From the NCBI GenBank assembly GCA_903864275.1, contig CAIPFE010000027.1:1-37145 (forward strand): 37,145 bases of DNA, given 5' to 3'. The stretch's first letter is position 1, and every line of letters starts with the position of its first letter. Both the position numbers and the translations under genes were made by a program. This document shows positions 1-8,465 of the stretch, piece after piece. Origin of the DNA: an uncultured Mucilaginibacter sp. (GTDB lineage: Bacteria > Bacteroidota > Bacteroidia > Sphingobacteriales > Sphingobacteriaceae). The notes under the pieces were generated by a model. That model was not told the origin of the DNA, searched no databases, and was given only the letters and a program-made list of their open reading frames with translations.

Positions 1-67
1 TATTATAATTATATTACTTGTGCAATATAAATTTACACTATTCTATTTTTTAAACTCAATAATTTTA

Positions 68-75
68 TACCTTTG
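68..75 (+). promoter_or_regulatory. Bacteroidetes -7 promoter element TACCTTTG
   Basis: This octamer matches TAnnTTTG exactly, the -7 element used by the Bacteroidetes primary sigma factor. A T-rich stretch at about 44-51 lies roughly where the -33 box should be. It is 73 bases upstream of the CLC start codon, leaving room for a normal leader. Confidence 0.55.
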
Positions 76-148
76 CACCAAAATCCAAGCGGATAAAAAC
101 TATCCCTCAATAAGAATTTGAAAATATCAATTCTTCCTGTAAAAGCTC

Positions 149-2032
149 ATGAAACAAACTATAAATATTAACGGGATACCGATCTCGCCATCATTAAATT
201 TCGGCGAAAAAGGCCCAACTGATCCTAAAAATAATTTTTTATTAAAGGAAAGGCTTTTCCGTATTTCGTGTTTATCGGTAATGGTAGCAGTAGCCATCTC
301 GTTAATTGCAAAGCTATTGGTGTGGCTCATCAACCTGGTGACCAATATATCGTTTTACGGGTCATTTTCGGCCACTTTTCATAGCCCTTCAGGTAATCAT
401 CTGGGTTTGTGGGTAATCGTTATACCGGCAATTGGCGGCGTAGTAGTGGGATTAATGGCTTTATATGGTTCGGCAGCGATCAGGGGGCATGGGATTCCCG
501 AGGCCATGGAACAAATATTGACCAATCAAAGCCGGATCAAACCTTCCATCACTTTTCTAAAGCCAATATCATCAGCAATAGCCATCGGAACGGGGGGCCC
601 ATTTGGCGCTGAAGGGCCTATTATTGCCACGGGCGGGGCGCTGGGATCAACCATAGGACAATTATTTAAGATCACTTCAAACGAACGAAAAGTTCTGTTA
701 GCCGCCGGGGCAACCGCCGGTATGGCTGCAATATTCGGTACGCCGATAGCCGCCGTTTTCCTGGCCATTGAATTGCTGCTTTTTGAGTTTTCGCCAAAAG
801 CAATTCTCCCGGTGGCGCTGGCCTGTATTACGGGCGCTGCCGGTCACCATGTATTATTTGATGCCGGCCCGGTGTTCCCGATGCCAAATTTAACAACCCC
901 TTCCAATACAGCTTTGGCGATTTACAGCTTTATCGGGTTAATAACAGGGTTTGTTTCATTAGGCCTGACAAAAATAGTTTACATCATTGAGGACGCTTTT
1001 GAAAAACTGCCCATCCATTGGATGTGGTGGCCGGCCATCGGCGGATTGGCGGTAGGCGTTATCGGCTATTTTGCACCGCATACCCTTGGTGTGGGTTATG
1101 ATAATATTATCAATGTTTTATCAGGCACCCTCACTTTGGTGATCGTAATAAGACTGTGTTTTTTCAAATTCCTCTCGTGGGCCATTGCCCTTGGGAGCGG
1201 CACTTCCGGCGGAACGCTGGCCCCATTATTAACCATCGGCGGTGCAGGCGGGGCAATTTTAGGAACGGTGATCCTAAGCTTTTTTCCCGGGTCAGGGATC
1301 AGTATACCGATGGCGGCTTTGGTTGGAATGTCGGCTATGTTCGCCGGCGCCTCCAGGGCCTATTTAACCAGTATAACCGTTGCATTGGAGGCTACCATGC
1401 AATCGCACGCATTACTGCCATTGTTAGGCGCCTGTACGGCCTCGTATATTGTTTCTTTCTTTTTGATGGAAAATACCATCATGACCGAGAAAATCGCCCG
1501 CCGGGGTGTTTTTACCCCCGACAGCTTTGAAGCCGACCTGTTAGGAAAATTGACCGTAGCACAGGTAGTAAGCGACGACGGCCTGGTACTCAGTTCGGAG
1601 AACACCGTTAAGGAAGTGAGGGACTGGTTAAAGGTTAACAACGACCAGGCAAATTACTTTGTGATGGTAAATAACGAAGGAGCTTATATCGGCACCATAA
1701 ACCGTACAGATATTTTCAGGCATGGGCTCGACCCGGTTTCTCTTTTAGGCGACATAGTAAAAGACGGCGATGCATATGTCCGGAGTACCGATAGTTTGCG
1801 AAAAGCGGTTGAAATGCTGGCTAAACAAACAGCCGAGGTGCTGCCGGTTATAGCCGCCAATAGCAATAAAGTTATTGGTGTTTTATCCTACCGGGATATC
1901 CTGTCGGCCTATAAAGAGCAGATGGAAGAAAATGAAAACGCACATATCCACATTTCCTTAAAACGCCAGCGCTTAAAAATGCTGATCAGGGGAAGGAAAC
2001 TGATCAATTTGGATGAAGCGCATGGCGAGTGA
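149..2032 (+). CDS. CLC-family anion channel/transporter with C-terminal CBS pair
   Basis: An inner-membrane CLC protein of 627 residues that moves chloride or a similar anion. The three filter motifs are present: GHGIP (113-117), GAEGP (153-157) and GTLAP (355-359). The gating glutamate is E155. About ten or more hydrophobic helices span residues 40-440, and two CBS domains, which in this superfamily bind adenine nucleotides and regulate gating, lie at about 468-590. Aligned by eye to E. coli ClC-ec1, three functional positions differ: the filter serine is H114, the internal proton glutamate (E203) is L209, and the central tyrosine (Y445) is M445. Loss of the proton glutamate is known in channel-type CLCs, so channel-like rather than proton-coupled transport is possible (inference). 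The gene meets the next one tail to tail with an 11-base gap. The family call is firm; ion and mechanism are not. Confidence 0.93.
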   Translation: MKQTININGIPISPSLNFGEKGPTDPKNNFLLKERLFRISCLSVMVAVAISLIAKLLVWLINLVTNISFYGSFSATFHSPSGNHLGLWVIVIPAIGGVVVGLMALYGSAAIRGHGIPEAMEQILTNQSRIKPSITFLKPISSAIAIGTGGPFGAEGPIIATGGALGSTIGQLFKITSNERKVLLAAGATAGMAAIFGTPIAAVFLAIELLLFEFSPKAILPVALACITGAAGHHVLFDAGPVFPMPNLTTPSNTALAIYSFIGLITGFVSLGLTKIVYIIEDAFEKLPIHWMWWPAIGGLAVGVIGYFAPHTLGVGYDNIINVLSGTLTLVIVIRLCFFKFLSWAIALGSGTSGGTLAPLLTIGGAGGAILGTVILSFFPGSGISIPMAALVGMSAMFAGASRAYLTSITVALEATMQSHALLPLLGACTASYIVSFFLMENTIMTEKIARRGVFTPDSFEADLLGKLTVAQVVSDDGLVLSSENTVKEVRDWLKVNNDQANYFVMVNNEGAYIGTINRTDIFRHGLDPVSLLGDIVKDGDAYVRSTDSLRKAVEMLAKQTAEVLPVIAANSNKVIGVLSYRDILSAYKEQMEENENAHIHISLKRQRLKMLIRGRKLINLDEAHGE

Positions 2033-2043
2033 AGTGTTATCGG

Positions 2044-3726
2044 CTACTTTTCAATAACCAAAACCATTTCTTTTTCCCCGTCTAAAGCAATGCCATTTAT
2101 AAGCAGCTTTCCATTCCCCGCGATAAAATTTGTCAAGGTTTTATATCGCCTGGTCCCCGGATCAAAAGTTTGAACAGTGACCCTTTGACCGCCCGTAAAA
2201 TCGAATGAAACCGGCGATACAATTTTTTCATGCGTATTATTCAGCAGGTAAATAAAATACTTGCTGCCGCATTTAACGCCATGTGTTTCAATCCTATCAG
2301 CTGATACGGCAAATTGTTCAAATGCTCCTTTGCCTGCTTTTAGCATTTCGTCGCTTATCTGGCGTACGCCATTAAAATAGGGCGTCATGTCGCGGGTGTC
2401 GAATAATTCCCACCACCAGGTCATGGGTAAAATAGGAGTGGGGCTGAACAGTCCGTACCACAGGCCGCGTTTGTAGTCGTAATCAAAGCCTTCGCCATAT
2501 TTTGGGTCATCGTCTTCCCATCGGTAGCCGAACTCAGCAACCACGTAAGGTTTCCCAAAATCTTTAATGTAATCGGGATAAATGGCGGGTATCTTTTCGG
2601 TGTGCTTATAAATGTGTTTTTGGTTAAAATCAATATAGGCGATGGAGTTCATCCCCATGATATCCCGGTGCGAGATGCTGGTGGTTACCATGTGGCCGTA
2701 CGGGTCAACATCTTTGAGGTAACGGCTCATTTCATCGTGCCATTGGGTAATGGCGGCATGAGGGATCAGTATGCTGTCCGCGCCGTTAAACGCGGCATTA
2801 TCGATCTCATTAAAAAACTCGAAGGCCGCGATGCTGGTGCTGTATCCCCAGCGGGCGACCACATAGCGCAATTTATTTTTGTATTTATCGCGTGCGCTGC
2901 GCAAAGTGAAAAACTCGGTTGGGGTTTTGGCCGGCCCGCCGTTGATCATATTGTAAGGGCTGTTTTTCCAGCCGCCGCCTTCCATCAAATGGCCGTGCCA
3001 GTCTAAAGTCAGCATAAAATACAGGCCGAGGGAGTCGGTAAGGTCTACCAGTTCATCCATCCGTTTTATGGCGCCCGGGTTAAAATATTTGTCCGTATTG
3101 GAATAACGTTTAGTTGAGCCTACTTTTTGCCATTCCAGCGGCATGTTCCAGTAGCACATCCAGGTCCTGAAAAAATTGGCGCCGTTTTTTGAGAGGGTTG
3201 GCAACAAGTAATCGTAGGTCCATTTGGGGTTTTCAAACGAGCGGGATTCCCAGCCAACATTTTCGCCAACTCCCCTGAACAGCTGCCCATTATCAAACTT
3301 AAATGTCCACAATGTGTTTTTATGCAGGAAGCCTGGTTTTGATGAAGGCCGTGAAATAAAATAGTCCTTCGCAGATTCACCCGGTCCCGTGTTATTTTGA
3401 ATTCGGAAAAAGTAACTATATTTCCCTGCTTCCTGCGGCGCGAACCTTGCTTTCCATAAAGATTCAGTAGTGTCCCCGCTTTCATAATAACAGGGCAAAA
3501 CAACCGGTTTCCCCGAAGGCGAAGTAAGCACCATATCCAGCGTAATCTCCTTTTGATTGTACGGATTTAAAAAAGCTGCTGTGACATTTATATCCCATTC
3601 GCCTTTATCGAATTGCATCACAGTCTTATTCAATAGCTTATATCCGTCTATTTTCGGCTGCGCACATATGGAGAAACCCGTTAAAAAAACGAGGGAAAAG
3701 AAGAATGATACGATGGCTGATCTCAT
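2044..3726 (-). CDS. Secreted DUF5060/DUF4038-type glycoside hydrolase (clan GH-A barrel)
   Basis: An exported 560-residue enzyme. It has a signal peptide (residues 1-22, ending CAQ), an N-terminal beta-sandwich of the DUF5060 type (about 28-125), a TIM-barrel hydrolase domain (about 140-460) and a short beta-rich C-terminal domain. The barrel carries the paired carboxylates of clan GH-A: FFNEID with E307 as the likely acid/base, and VVAEFGY with E398 as the likely nucleophile. The Trp- and His-rich surroundings (LDWHGHL, TWWWELFD) fit a sugar-binding cleft. Proteins with this architecture are annotated as cellulase-like or DUF4038 glycosidases; the substrate cannot be read from the sequence. 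No SusC/SusD pair or other carbohydrate gene is adjacent, so it is not in an evident polysaccharide-utilisation locus. It converges on the CLC gene. Confidence 0.88.
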   Translation of the reverse strand: MRSAIVSFFFSLVFLTGFSICAQPKIDGYKLLNKTVMQFDKGEWDINVTAAFLNPYNQKEITLDMVLTSPSGKPVVLPCYYESGDTTESLWKARFAPQEAGKYSYFFRIQNNTGPGESAKDYFISRPSSKPGFLHKNTLWTFKFDNGQLFRGVGENVGWESRSFENPKWTYDYLLPTLSKNGANFFRTWMCYWNMPLEWQKVGSTKRYSNTDKYFNPGAIKRMDELVDLTDSLGLYFMLTLDWHGHLMEGGGWKNSPYNMINGGPAKTPTEFFTLRSARDKYKNKLRYVVARWGYSTSIAAFEFFNEIDNAAFNGADSILIPHAAITQWHDEMSRYLKDVDPYGHMVTTSISHRDIMGMNSIAYIDFNQKHIYKHTEKIPAIYPDYIKDFGKPYVVAEFGYRWEDDDPKYGEGFDYDYKRGLWYGLFSPTPILPMTWWWELFDTRDMTPYFNGVRQISDEMLKAGKGAFEQFAVSADRIETHGVKCGSKYFIYLLNNTHEKIVSPVSFDFTGGQRVTVQTFDPGTRRYKTLTNFIAGNGKLLINGIALDGEKEMVLVIEK

Positions 3727-3829
3727 AAAGCTGGCATCTGACTTATAAAAGTTTAATAATACAGAACCGGAATAGTAAAAACATTTGTTCCCGATAAATG
3801 TAGTATTTATTACGACATATCATTCAACG

Positions 3830-4195
3830 ATGAACAAAACCGAAAAAAGGATCGCAATATTCGACGACGACGAAGACACCCTTTCGATATGCCGCTTTCT
3901 TTTAGAAGAAAAGGAATGGGAAGTGTACACATTCAGCGACTGTAATAAAATTGCGGAAAAGGTTTCAACCGTTTTGCCGCATGTTATATTAATGGACAAC
4001 TGGATACCGGACGATGGCGGCATTATGGCCACGCGGCGGCTTAAAAACGATGAAAATTTAAAAAATATCCCCGTTGTTTACTTTTCAGTAAATTCCGACA
4101 TCGAACTGCTTGCAAACCATGCAGGAGCTGAAACTTACCTCGCCAAGCCTTTTGACCCGGAAGAATTAGACCGTATTATTAACGCCCTTTTGTAG
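3830..4195 (+). CDS. Single-domain (CheY-like) response regulator
   Basis: A cytoplasmic receiver domain of 121 residues with no output domain. The phosphorylation site is complete: acidic pocket D12-D14 (FDDDED), acceptor D56 (LMDNWIP), switch residue S86 (VYFS) and invariant K106 (AKPFDP). I chose the ATG at 3830 because the protein then begins directly with the first beta strand (KRIAIFDDD); a TTG at 3785 would add 15 residues unrelated to the fold. There is no histidine kinase in the window, so it is an orphan that probably works in a phosphorelay or by protein-protein contact. It ends 10 bases from the convergent barrel-protein gene. Confidence 0.9.
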   Translation: MNKTEKRIAIFDDDEDTLSICRFLLEEKEWEVYTFSDCNKIAEKVSTVLPHVILMDNWIPDDGGIMATRRLKNDENLKNIPVVYFSVNSDIELLANHAGAETYLAKPFDPEELDRIINALL

Positions 4196-4205
4196 GATAT
4201 TGGTA

Positions 4206-7136
4206 CTATTCAGGCGTACCACCCGGGCCACCACCGGGAGGGCCGCCAGGGCCACCGCCGTCTCTTCTGAACCCACGCATACCCGGTTGTTGAGTCGGCG
4301 CTTTACCCGCAAACTTTTGCAGCCGTAGTGTAAATGTTGCCAGGTAATAACGGGCAAGCCGGTTAACATGCGTCTCGGAAATTGAACTGGCTGTTTGTGT
4401 GGATGAGAAGCCGGTATTTTCGTTAAACAAATCAAATGCTGATAAACGTATGGTGCCGCGGTGATCTTTCATAAACCTGCGCTCCACATATAAATTTAAA
4501 ATATTCGGGTTGGTTACTTTAATATCCGATGCATAACCATAATTGGTAGCATGTGTATAATCGTAGCTAAATGTCCAATCGCCAAAGTAATTTTTTCCAT
4601 TAAGCCCGGTGTTCCATGTCCTTATATTTGAAGTTCCGCTCGTAAAGGCATTGTCCACGGAGTTATTTGTTCGGTTGATAGCATAATTGGTTAAAATTTG
4701 TGCGTCAATTACATCTGTAATATCAATACGGAACTGGAATTGGGGCGTGAACTGTAGATTTTTTGCGATATTTTTTTCCTGGGTCGGCACAAAGGTAGTT
4801 GAGTCAATACTCGTTAAATAACCAATATTATTGGTATAGCTGACGGTGCCCCTGAAATAAAATGTGAATTTACGGTTATCAATCGGTTTGGCATATGTTA
4901 GCTGGCCCGAGGTAGAGTTATAACCGTCGGCATTTACGTATTGCGTTAATATCGTATTTTGAAACCTGGGGTCGAGCGGATATACGCGGGGAAAAGTAGT
5001 GGTATTTGTTGCCACATAGTTTGATATTGCCTGGTATTGAAAACTGGCAAAAAAGATATCCCCGGTAGCAAAGCTGAAATTATTGTACCGGATAGAAAAG
5101 TTATTCGTAAACTGCGGTTTAAGGCTGGGATTTCCTTCTACCGGGTACAGCGCATTTGAAAAATCAATAACAGGCTGTAATTGCGTAAAAGCAGGCGTAC
5201 TGCTTGTTCCATTATAATTTACGCTGAAACTTCTGCTTCTTGAAAAATTATAAATGAAACGGGCTGTAGGGATCACATTAAAAGTTGAAACATGTGTATT
5301 AACCCCCGTGGTAGGCGAATTGCCGTCTAAAACAGCAGGCTGAACGCCTATTCCAAGCGTATAATTATATTTCTTTTCTATAAAACGGTAATTTAAACCG
5401 ATCTTATTGGTTGTAAAAGTATAGTTATATAAATTGCTCAAAGCACTGTCACTTCTGAACGCCGGGCTTGAAGGGTCAAATAACGTATCAGTTTGCTTGT
5501 TATTGGTTGTGATAGCACGGTTAAATCCATAGTTAAATTCAAGGTACGAAAGCTTGCCTAAGGGCTCAAGGTAGGATATTGTGGTGCCATAGCTATCCGT
5601 ACGGCTATAGGTATTGATCATCTGGTTGGCGGGCGCAGTCGCCGCTGTTCCGGGCGCAAAATCATAAACAGGATTTTGATACGATGTATTTGGAGCCGAG
5701 CTCACAGTTGCATTGATACTTAAATTACGGCGATGCGGGAACCTATGGTTAAATAAGGCAGTAAAGCCATAAGCCGGTGCCTGCGAATTGCCGTTTGTAA
5801 GTGACGTATACGCTGAACTTAAAGCGCCGTTCCTTGTTAAAGTAACATTCTCATTATCGTTGGTATTGGTACCAGCATAAGAGAACGTGGGCGTCACTTT
5901 TAAATAATTGACCGTATCCGGCTTGTATTCCATATTCCAGGTAAAGCGATGATTTATGTTCTCATCCTTTTCCACACTGTTTTGCTGCTGCTGGCTTGGA
6001 TTAACCGGTGAGGTGTTGCGCTGGAAAATATTATTAATGGTATTTACAGTATTGTCGGTAAAACTATAACTGCCATAAACAGACAGAAATTTACCCCATT
6101 GGTCGCGAAAGTTTGCACCTAATGAATGTGCATTGGTTATACCGTTTTGCGTGGTGATAAGGCTCCCGTTATTTTGCCCGCCCCTTGCAGCGTTACCGCG
6201 GCCTCCGCCTCCGCCAAAACCTCCGCCACCACCGCCGCCACCTGCACCGCTGGCGCTGTTGAACGAAAATGTATTTACGTTGGTATTATTGATACTTCCA
6301 AGAACCGCGATCTGCTGATCGCCATTAAAATTAAAAGCATTTACCGAGCCTATGTAGCGGTTTGCATCCGGTATACCCTGGCTTGCCGGGAGCATGTCCT
6401 CACCGTCGCCAACTGTACCCTGGCCAAAATAACCGTAGTTTTTGTCTTTCCTGATGGTGATGTTCATTATTTTATCCGGCTCACCGGTTTTGATCCCGGT
6501 TAAATTGGCCTGGTCGCCATAGTCATCAATCATCTGTATATTTTCAACAACATCGGCAGGCAGGTTTTTTGTGGCGCTCTGCACATCGCCTCCCATAAAA
6601 TCTTTACCATTGATACGCACTTTGGTAACCTGTTTGCCCTGGGTCGTAATATTGCCGTTAACATCCACATCAACACCCGGCAACTTTTTTATCAGGTCTT
6701 CAACAGGGGCATTTTCGCGCACTTTATAAGCGCTTGCTTTATATTCAACAGTATCCTCTTTTAATGTTATCGGCACTACGCCAACTATGGTCACCTGGTT
6801 TAGCATATTAGATTGCACCTGTAATACAATGGTCCCTAAATCGGCCGGGTTATTATCATCTGCTAACGTGTAATGTTTTTTAAGGGACTGGTAGCCAATT
6901 GATGACACAACTATCGTTACCTTATTACCTTTAATAGATGGAAAAACAAACCTTCCTTTCAAGTCGGCAATAGTCGTAGTGCTATCGTGCTGATCGGACG
7001 TTATGGTAACGTTGGTGCCCGGGAGGGATTGTTTTGTTGAATCAATAACCGTTCCGTGTACTTCGCGGCCGCTTTGAGCGCGTAGTGATGCTATGCTAAA
7101 AAGAATAATTGTTACAGCAAATAATAGGGGTTTCAT
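4206..7136 (-). CDS. TonB-linked outer-membrane beta-barrel protein (OMP_b-brl_3 type) with Gly-rich segments
   Basis: A 976-residue outer-membrane protein. Order: signal peptide (1-21, ending LRAQ), carboxypeptidase-regulatory-like domain (about 25-108), TonB plug-like region (about 120-230, containing KLPGVDV and NGKDFMGGD), a glycine-rich segment (297-323, almost pure Gly with a little Ala, Phe and Arg), then a long run of alternating Tyr/Phe/Asn/Thr strands forming the barrel (about 326-945). The protein does not end on the usual aromatic barrel strand but runs on into a Gly/Pro tail (about 950-976). This architecture is common in Bacteroidetes and is often annotated simply as outer-membrane beta-barrel protein or TonB-dependent receptor. 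No SusD partner lies next to it, so the cargo is unknown. Reading upstream from the start, the collagen-like gene lies behind a terminator, so this gene has its own promoter. Confidence 0.88.
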   Translation of the reverse strand: MKPLLFAVTIILFSIASLRAQSGREVHGTVIDSTKQSLPGTNVTITSDQHDSTTTIADLKGRFVFPSIKGNKVTIVVSSIGYQSLKKHYTLADDNNPADLGTIVLQVQSNMLNQVTIVGVVPITLKEDTVEYKASAYKVRENAPVEDLIKKLPGVDVDVNGNITTQGKQVTKVRINGKDFMGGDVQSATKNLPADVVENIQMIDDYGDQANLTGIKTGEPDKIMNITIRKDKNYGYFGQGTVGDGEDMLPASQGIPDANRYIGSVNAFNFNGDQQIAVLGSINNTNVNTFSFNSASGAGGGGGGGGFGGGGGRGNAARGGQNNGSLITTQNGITNAHSLGANFRDQWGKFLSVYGSYSFTDNTVNTINNIFQRNTSPVNPSQQQQNSVEKDENINHRFTWNMEYKPDTVNYLKVTPTFSYAGTNTNDNENVTLTRNGALSSAYTSLTNGNSQAPAYGFTALFNHRFPHRRNLSINATVSSAPNTSYQNPVYDFAPGTAATAPANQMINTYSRTDSYGTTISYLEPLGKLSYLEFNYGFNRAITTNNKQTDTLFDPSSPAFRSDSALSNLYNYTFTTNKIGLNYRFIEKKYNYTLGIGVQPAVLDGNSPTTGVNTHVSTFNVIPTARFIYNFSRSRSFSVNYNGTSSTPAFTQLQPVIDFSNALYPVEGNPSLKPQFTNNFSIRYNNFSFATGDIFFASFQYQAISNYVATNTTTFPRVYPLDPRFQNTILTQYVNADGYNSTSGQLTYAKPIDNRKFTFYFRGTVSYTNNIGYLTSIDSTTFVPTQEKNIAKNLQFTPQFQFRIDITDVIDAQILTNYAINRTNNSVDNAFTSGTSNIRTWNTGLNGKNYFGDWTFSYDYTHATNYGYASDIKVTNPNILNLYVERRFMKDHRGTIRLSAFDLFNENTGFSSTQTASSISETHVNRLARYYLATFTLRLQKFAGKAPTQQPGMRGFRRDGGGPGGPPGGGPGGTPE

Positions 7137-7253
7137 GATGGCTTTAATGTGCAGTCCAGTTTTAATGATACGTATAAGACATAGATTAACTGCAAATGTT
7201 CACTTTAAATGTGTTATGTGGCCAATATTAATATCATTGTTACATACAAACAG

Positions 7254-7280
7254 AAAAAGCCCCCCGGTTTACCGGGAGGC
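7254..7280 (-). terminator. Rho-independent terminator of the collagen-like gene
   Basis: Nine-base-pair GC-rich stem (7259-7267 with 7272-7280) around a four-base loop. One pair is a G-U wobble only when read on the minus strand, and the minus-strand transcript then runs into five U (7254-7258). It sits 38 bases after the distal stop codon (7319-7321) of the collagen-like reading frame, which supports the gene originally ending there and not at the internal TGA. Confidence 0.85.
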
Positions 7281-7318
7281 TTATTATTTACATGTTAATT
7301 TAGTTAGAACTATTAACT

Positions 7319-7582
7319 TTAATTAGACAAGTGAAGCGCACTTGCAACCTGGGTATAGTTTCTGAAGTTAAGGTTCGGATTGGTAACATTTAAAGTAGTA
7401 AGTGCGGAACCGGGTATCACGATGACCCTGAAATCAAAAGCGTTTTGATCTGAAAAGTTGGCTTTCAGACTAACATATCCTACACCAAAATTATCAAGGA
7501 CTATAGTATTGCCGCTTTCAGAATAAGGGATCGGAAACCAGGTACCTGTTGTGCCTGTGTTTCTTAAATATACTAATACGAT
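7319..7582 (-). pseudogene. C-terminal domain of the collagen-like lipoprotein, separated by an in-frame TGA
   Basis: Translating through the TGA at 7583-7585 in the same frame gives 87 further codons with no stop, then TAA at 7319-7321. The product begins [15 protein letters not shown] and ends ASALHLSN. It reads as a compact beta-rich domain, with hydrophobic alternation and no low-complexity sequence, and a rho-independent terminator follows 38 bases later. I infer that it is the natural C-terminal part of the upstream gene, cut off by a recent nonsense change (for example GGA to TGA), or reached by read-through. No start codon or promoter of its own is evident. Confidence 0.75.
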
Positions 7583-8233
7583 TCACTGGTCAACTATACT
7601 CTGCGTAATTGCTGGTATTGTAAGTGTTGTCAGGCCTGCGGCAACTACACTTTGGTTAACCAATATGAAGCTTTGCACGTTTGCATTACCCGATGCACCT
7701 GTGGCCCCGGTTGCACCTGTAGCCCCGGTTGCTCCTGTAGCACCTTTAGGACCTTGTGGTCCTGCTGGGCCTGTTGCTCCTGTAGCACCTGTTGCGCCGG
7801 TAGCTCCTTTAGGGCCTGTTGCCCCTGTAGCACCTGTTGCCCCGGTGGCGCCTTTAGGCCCTGCTGGCCCTTGTGCCCCTGTAGCCCCTGTAGCGCCGGT
7901 TGCACCAGTAGCACCTGTTGCCCCTGTTGAACCAGCCGGGCCTTGTGGTCCAGCCGGACCTTGTGGTCCTGCCGGGCCTGTTGCCCCTGTTGCGCCGGTA
8001 GCCCCAGTTGCGCCAGTTGCTCCTGCTGGCCCTTGTGGCCCACCCGCCGGCCCTGCCGGACCCTGTGGCCCTGCCGGGCCTGTAGCGCCTGTAGCACCCT
8101 GGGCACCTGTGGCCCCGTTTGCACCTGTGGCCCCGGTTGCTCCGGCAGGTCCAGGTGTTTTATCTTTCTTACATCCTGCAATGCTAATCAGGCAAACAAA
8201 TGTAATTGGTAATAAAAGTCTGATTGGTTTCAT
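7583..8233 (-). CDS. Collagen-like (Gly-X-Y) lipoprotein, probably truncated by a premature TGA
   Basis: A 216-residue lipoprotein. The lipobox SIAGC places the lipidated cysteine at residue 21, after a short hydrophobic signal. Residues 28-182 are about 51 Gly-X-Y triplets dominated by GAT, GPA, GPQ and GPK, as in bacterial collagen-like proteins that form trimeric stalks. There is one register slip (GPAGGPQ, near residue 60). The last 34 residues begin a globular domain that stops abruptly at DQ-TGA. The frame continues for another 87 codons beyond that stop, so the intact protein would be about 304 residues. The start is supported by the signal peptide that follows it. The likely place of action is the outer-membrane surface. 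Function, such as stalk, adhesion or matrix, cannot be told. Confidence 0.8.
   Translation of the reverse strand: MKPIRLLLPITFVCLISIAGCKKDKTPGPAGATGATGANGATGAQGATGATGPAGPQGPAGPAGGPQGPAGATGATGATGATGATGPAGPQGPAGPQGPAGSTGATGATGATGATGATGAQGPAGPKGATGATGATGATGPKGATGATGATGATGPAGPQGPKGATGATGATGATGATGASGNANVQSFILVNQSVVAAGLTTLTIPAITQSIVDQ
7685..8150. repeat. Gly-X-Y coding repeat tract, 9-base periodicity
   Basis: On the plus strand the DNA is a long run of variants of cctgttgcccctgtagca, coding for GAT/GPA/GPQ triplets on the minus strand. It is much richer in G and C than the flanking AT-rich DNA. Such tracts gain and lose units by slippage or recombination and are a place to suspect assembly errors. 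Confidence 0.85.
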
Positions 8234-8465
8234 ATCAATGCTTAATTTTTGAATAATTTAATTTTTATAATTTCGAGTTTATTTTTGCTTGTTATATTGC
8301 CCTTCTAAGTAACACTATTCAATTTGTTACAATTCTTGTTACACGAAAAATATTTGCTTATGAATTTCATTAATTAAGTGGGTGGTATTTAATTTGAAAT
8401 AACAAACAATTGTTTAAAAAATAATTGATCCTTTTAAAACAACCGGTAGACTTTGTTCGTTAATT
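8234..8465. other. AT-rich intergenic region between divergent genes
   Basis: This gap separates the collagen-like gene (minus) from the small ORF at 8466 (plus), so it should hold both promoters, but I see no exact TAnnTTTG on either strand. It contains two copies of ttgttac 12 bases apart (8324-8330 and 8336-8342). The first also forms an inverted repeat with gtaaca at 8309-8314. This may be an operator, but that is speculative. Confidence 0.35.

Noticed and set aside
2044..7136. Polysaccharide utilisation locus (glycosidase plus TonB-type barrel)
   Set aside because: There is no SusD homologue, no regulator of the hybrid two-component or anti-sigma type next to the pair, and the two genes are separated by a response regulator. 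The barrel is of the OMP_b-brl_3 kind, not SusC.
7551..8252. Plus-strand frame of 233 residues full of [16 protein letters not shown], antisense to the collagen-like gene
   Set aside because: It is the mirror of the Gly-X-Y repeat. The minus-strand frame has a proper lipobox and signal peptide, and the plus-strand frame has neither.
8309..8342. Candidate CRISPR-like or operator array from ttgttac copies
   Set aside because: Only two copies with a 12-base step; not an array. Kept only as a possible operator in the intergenic entry.
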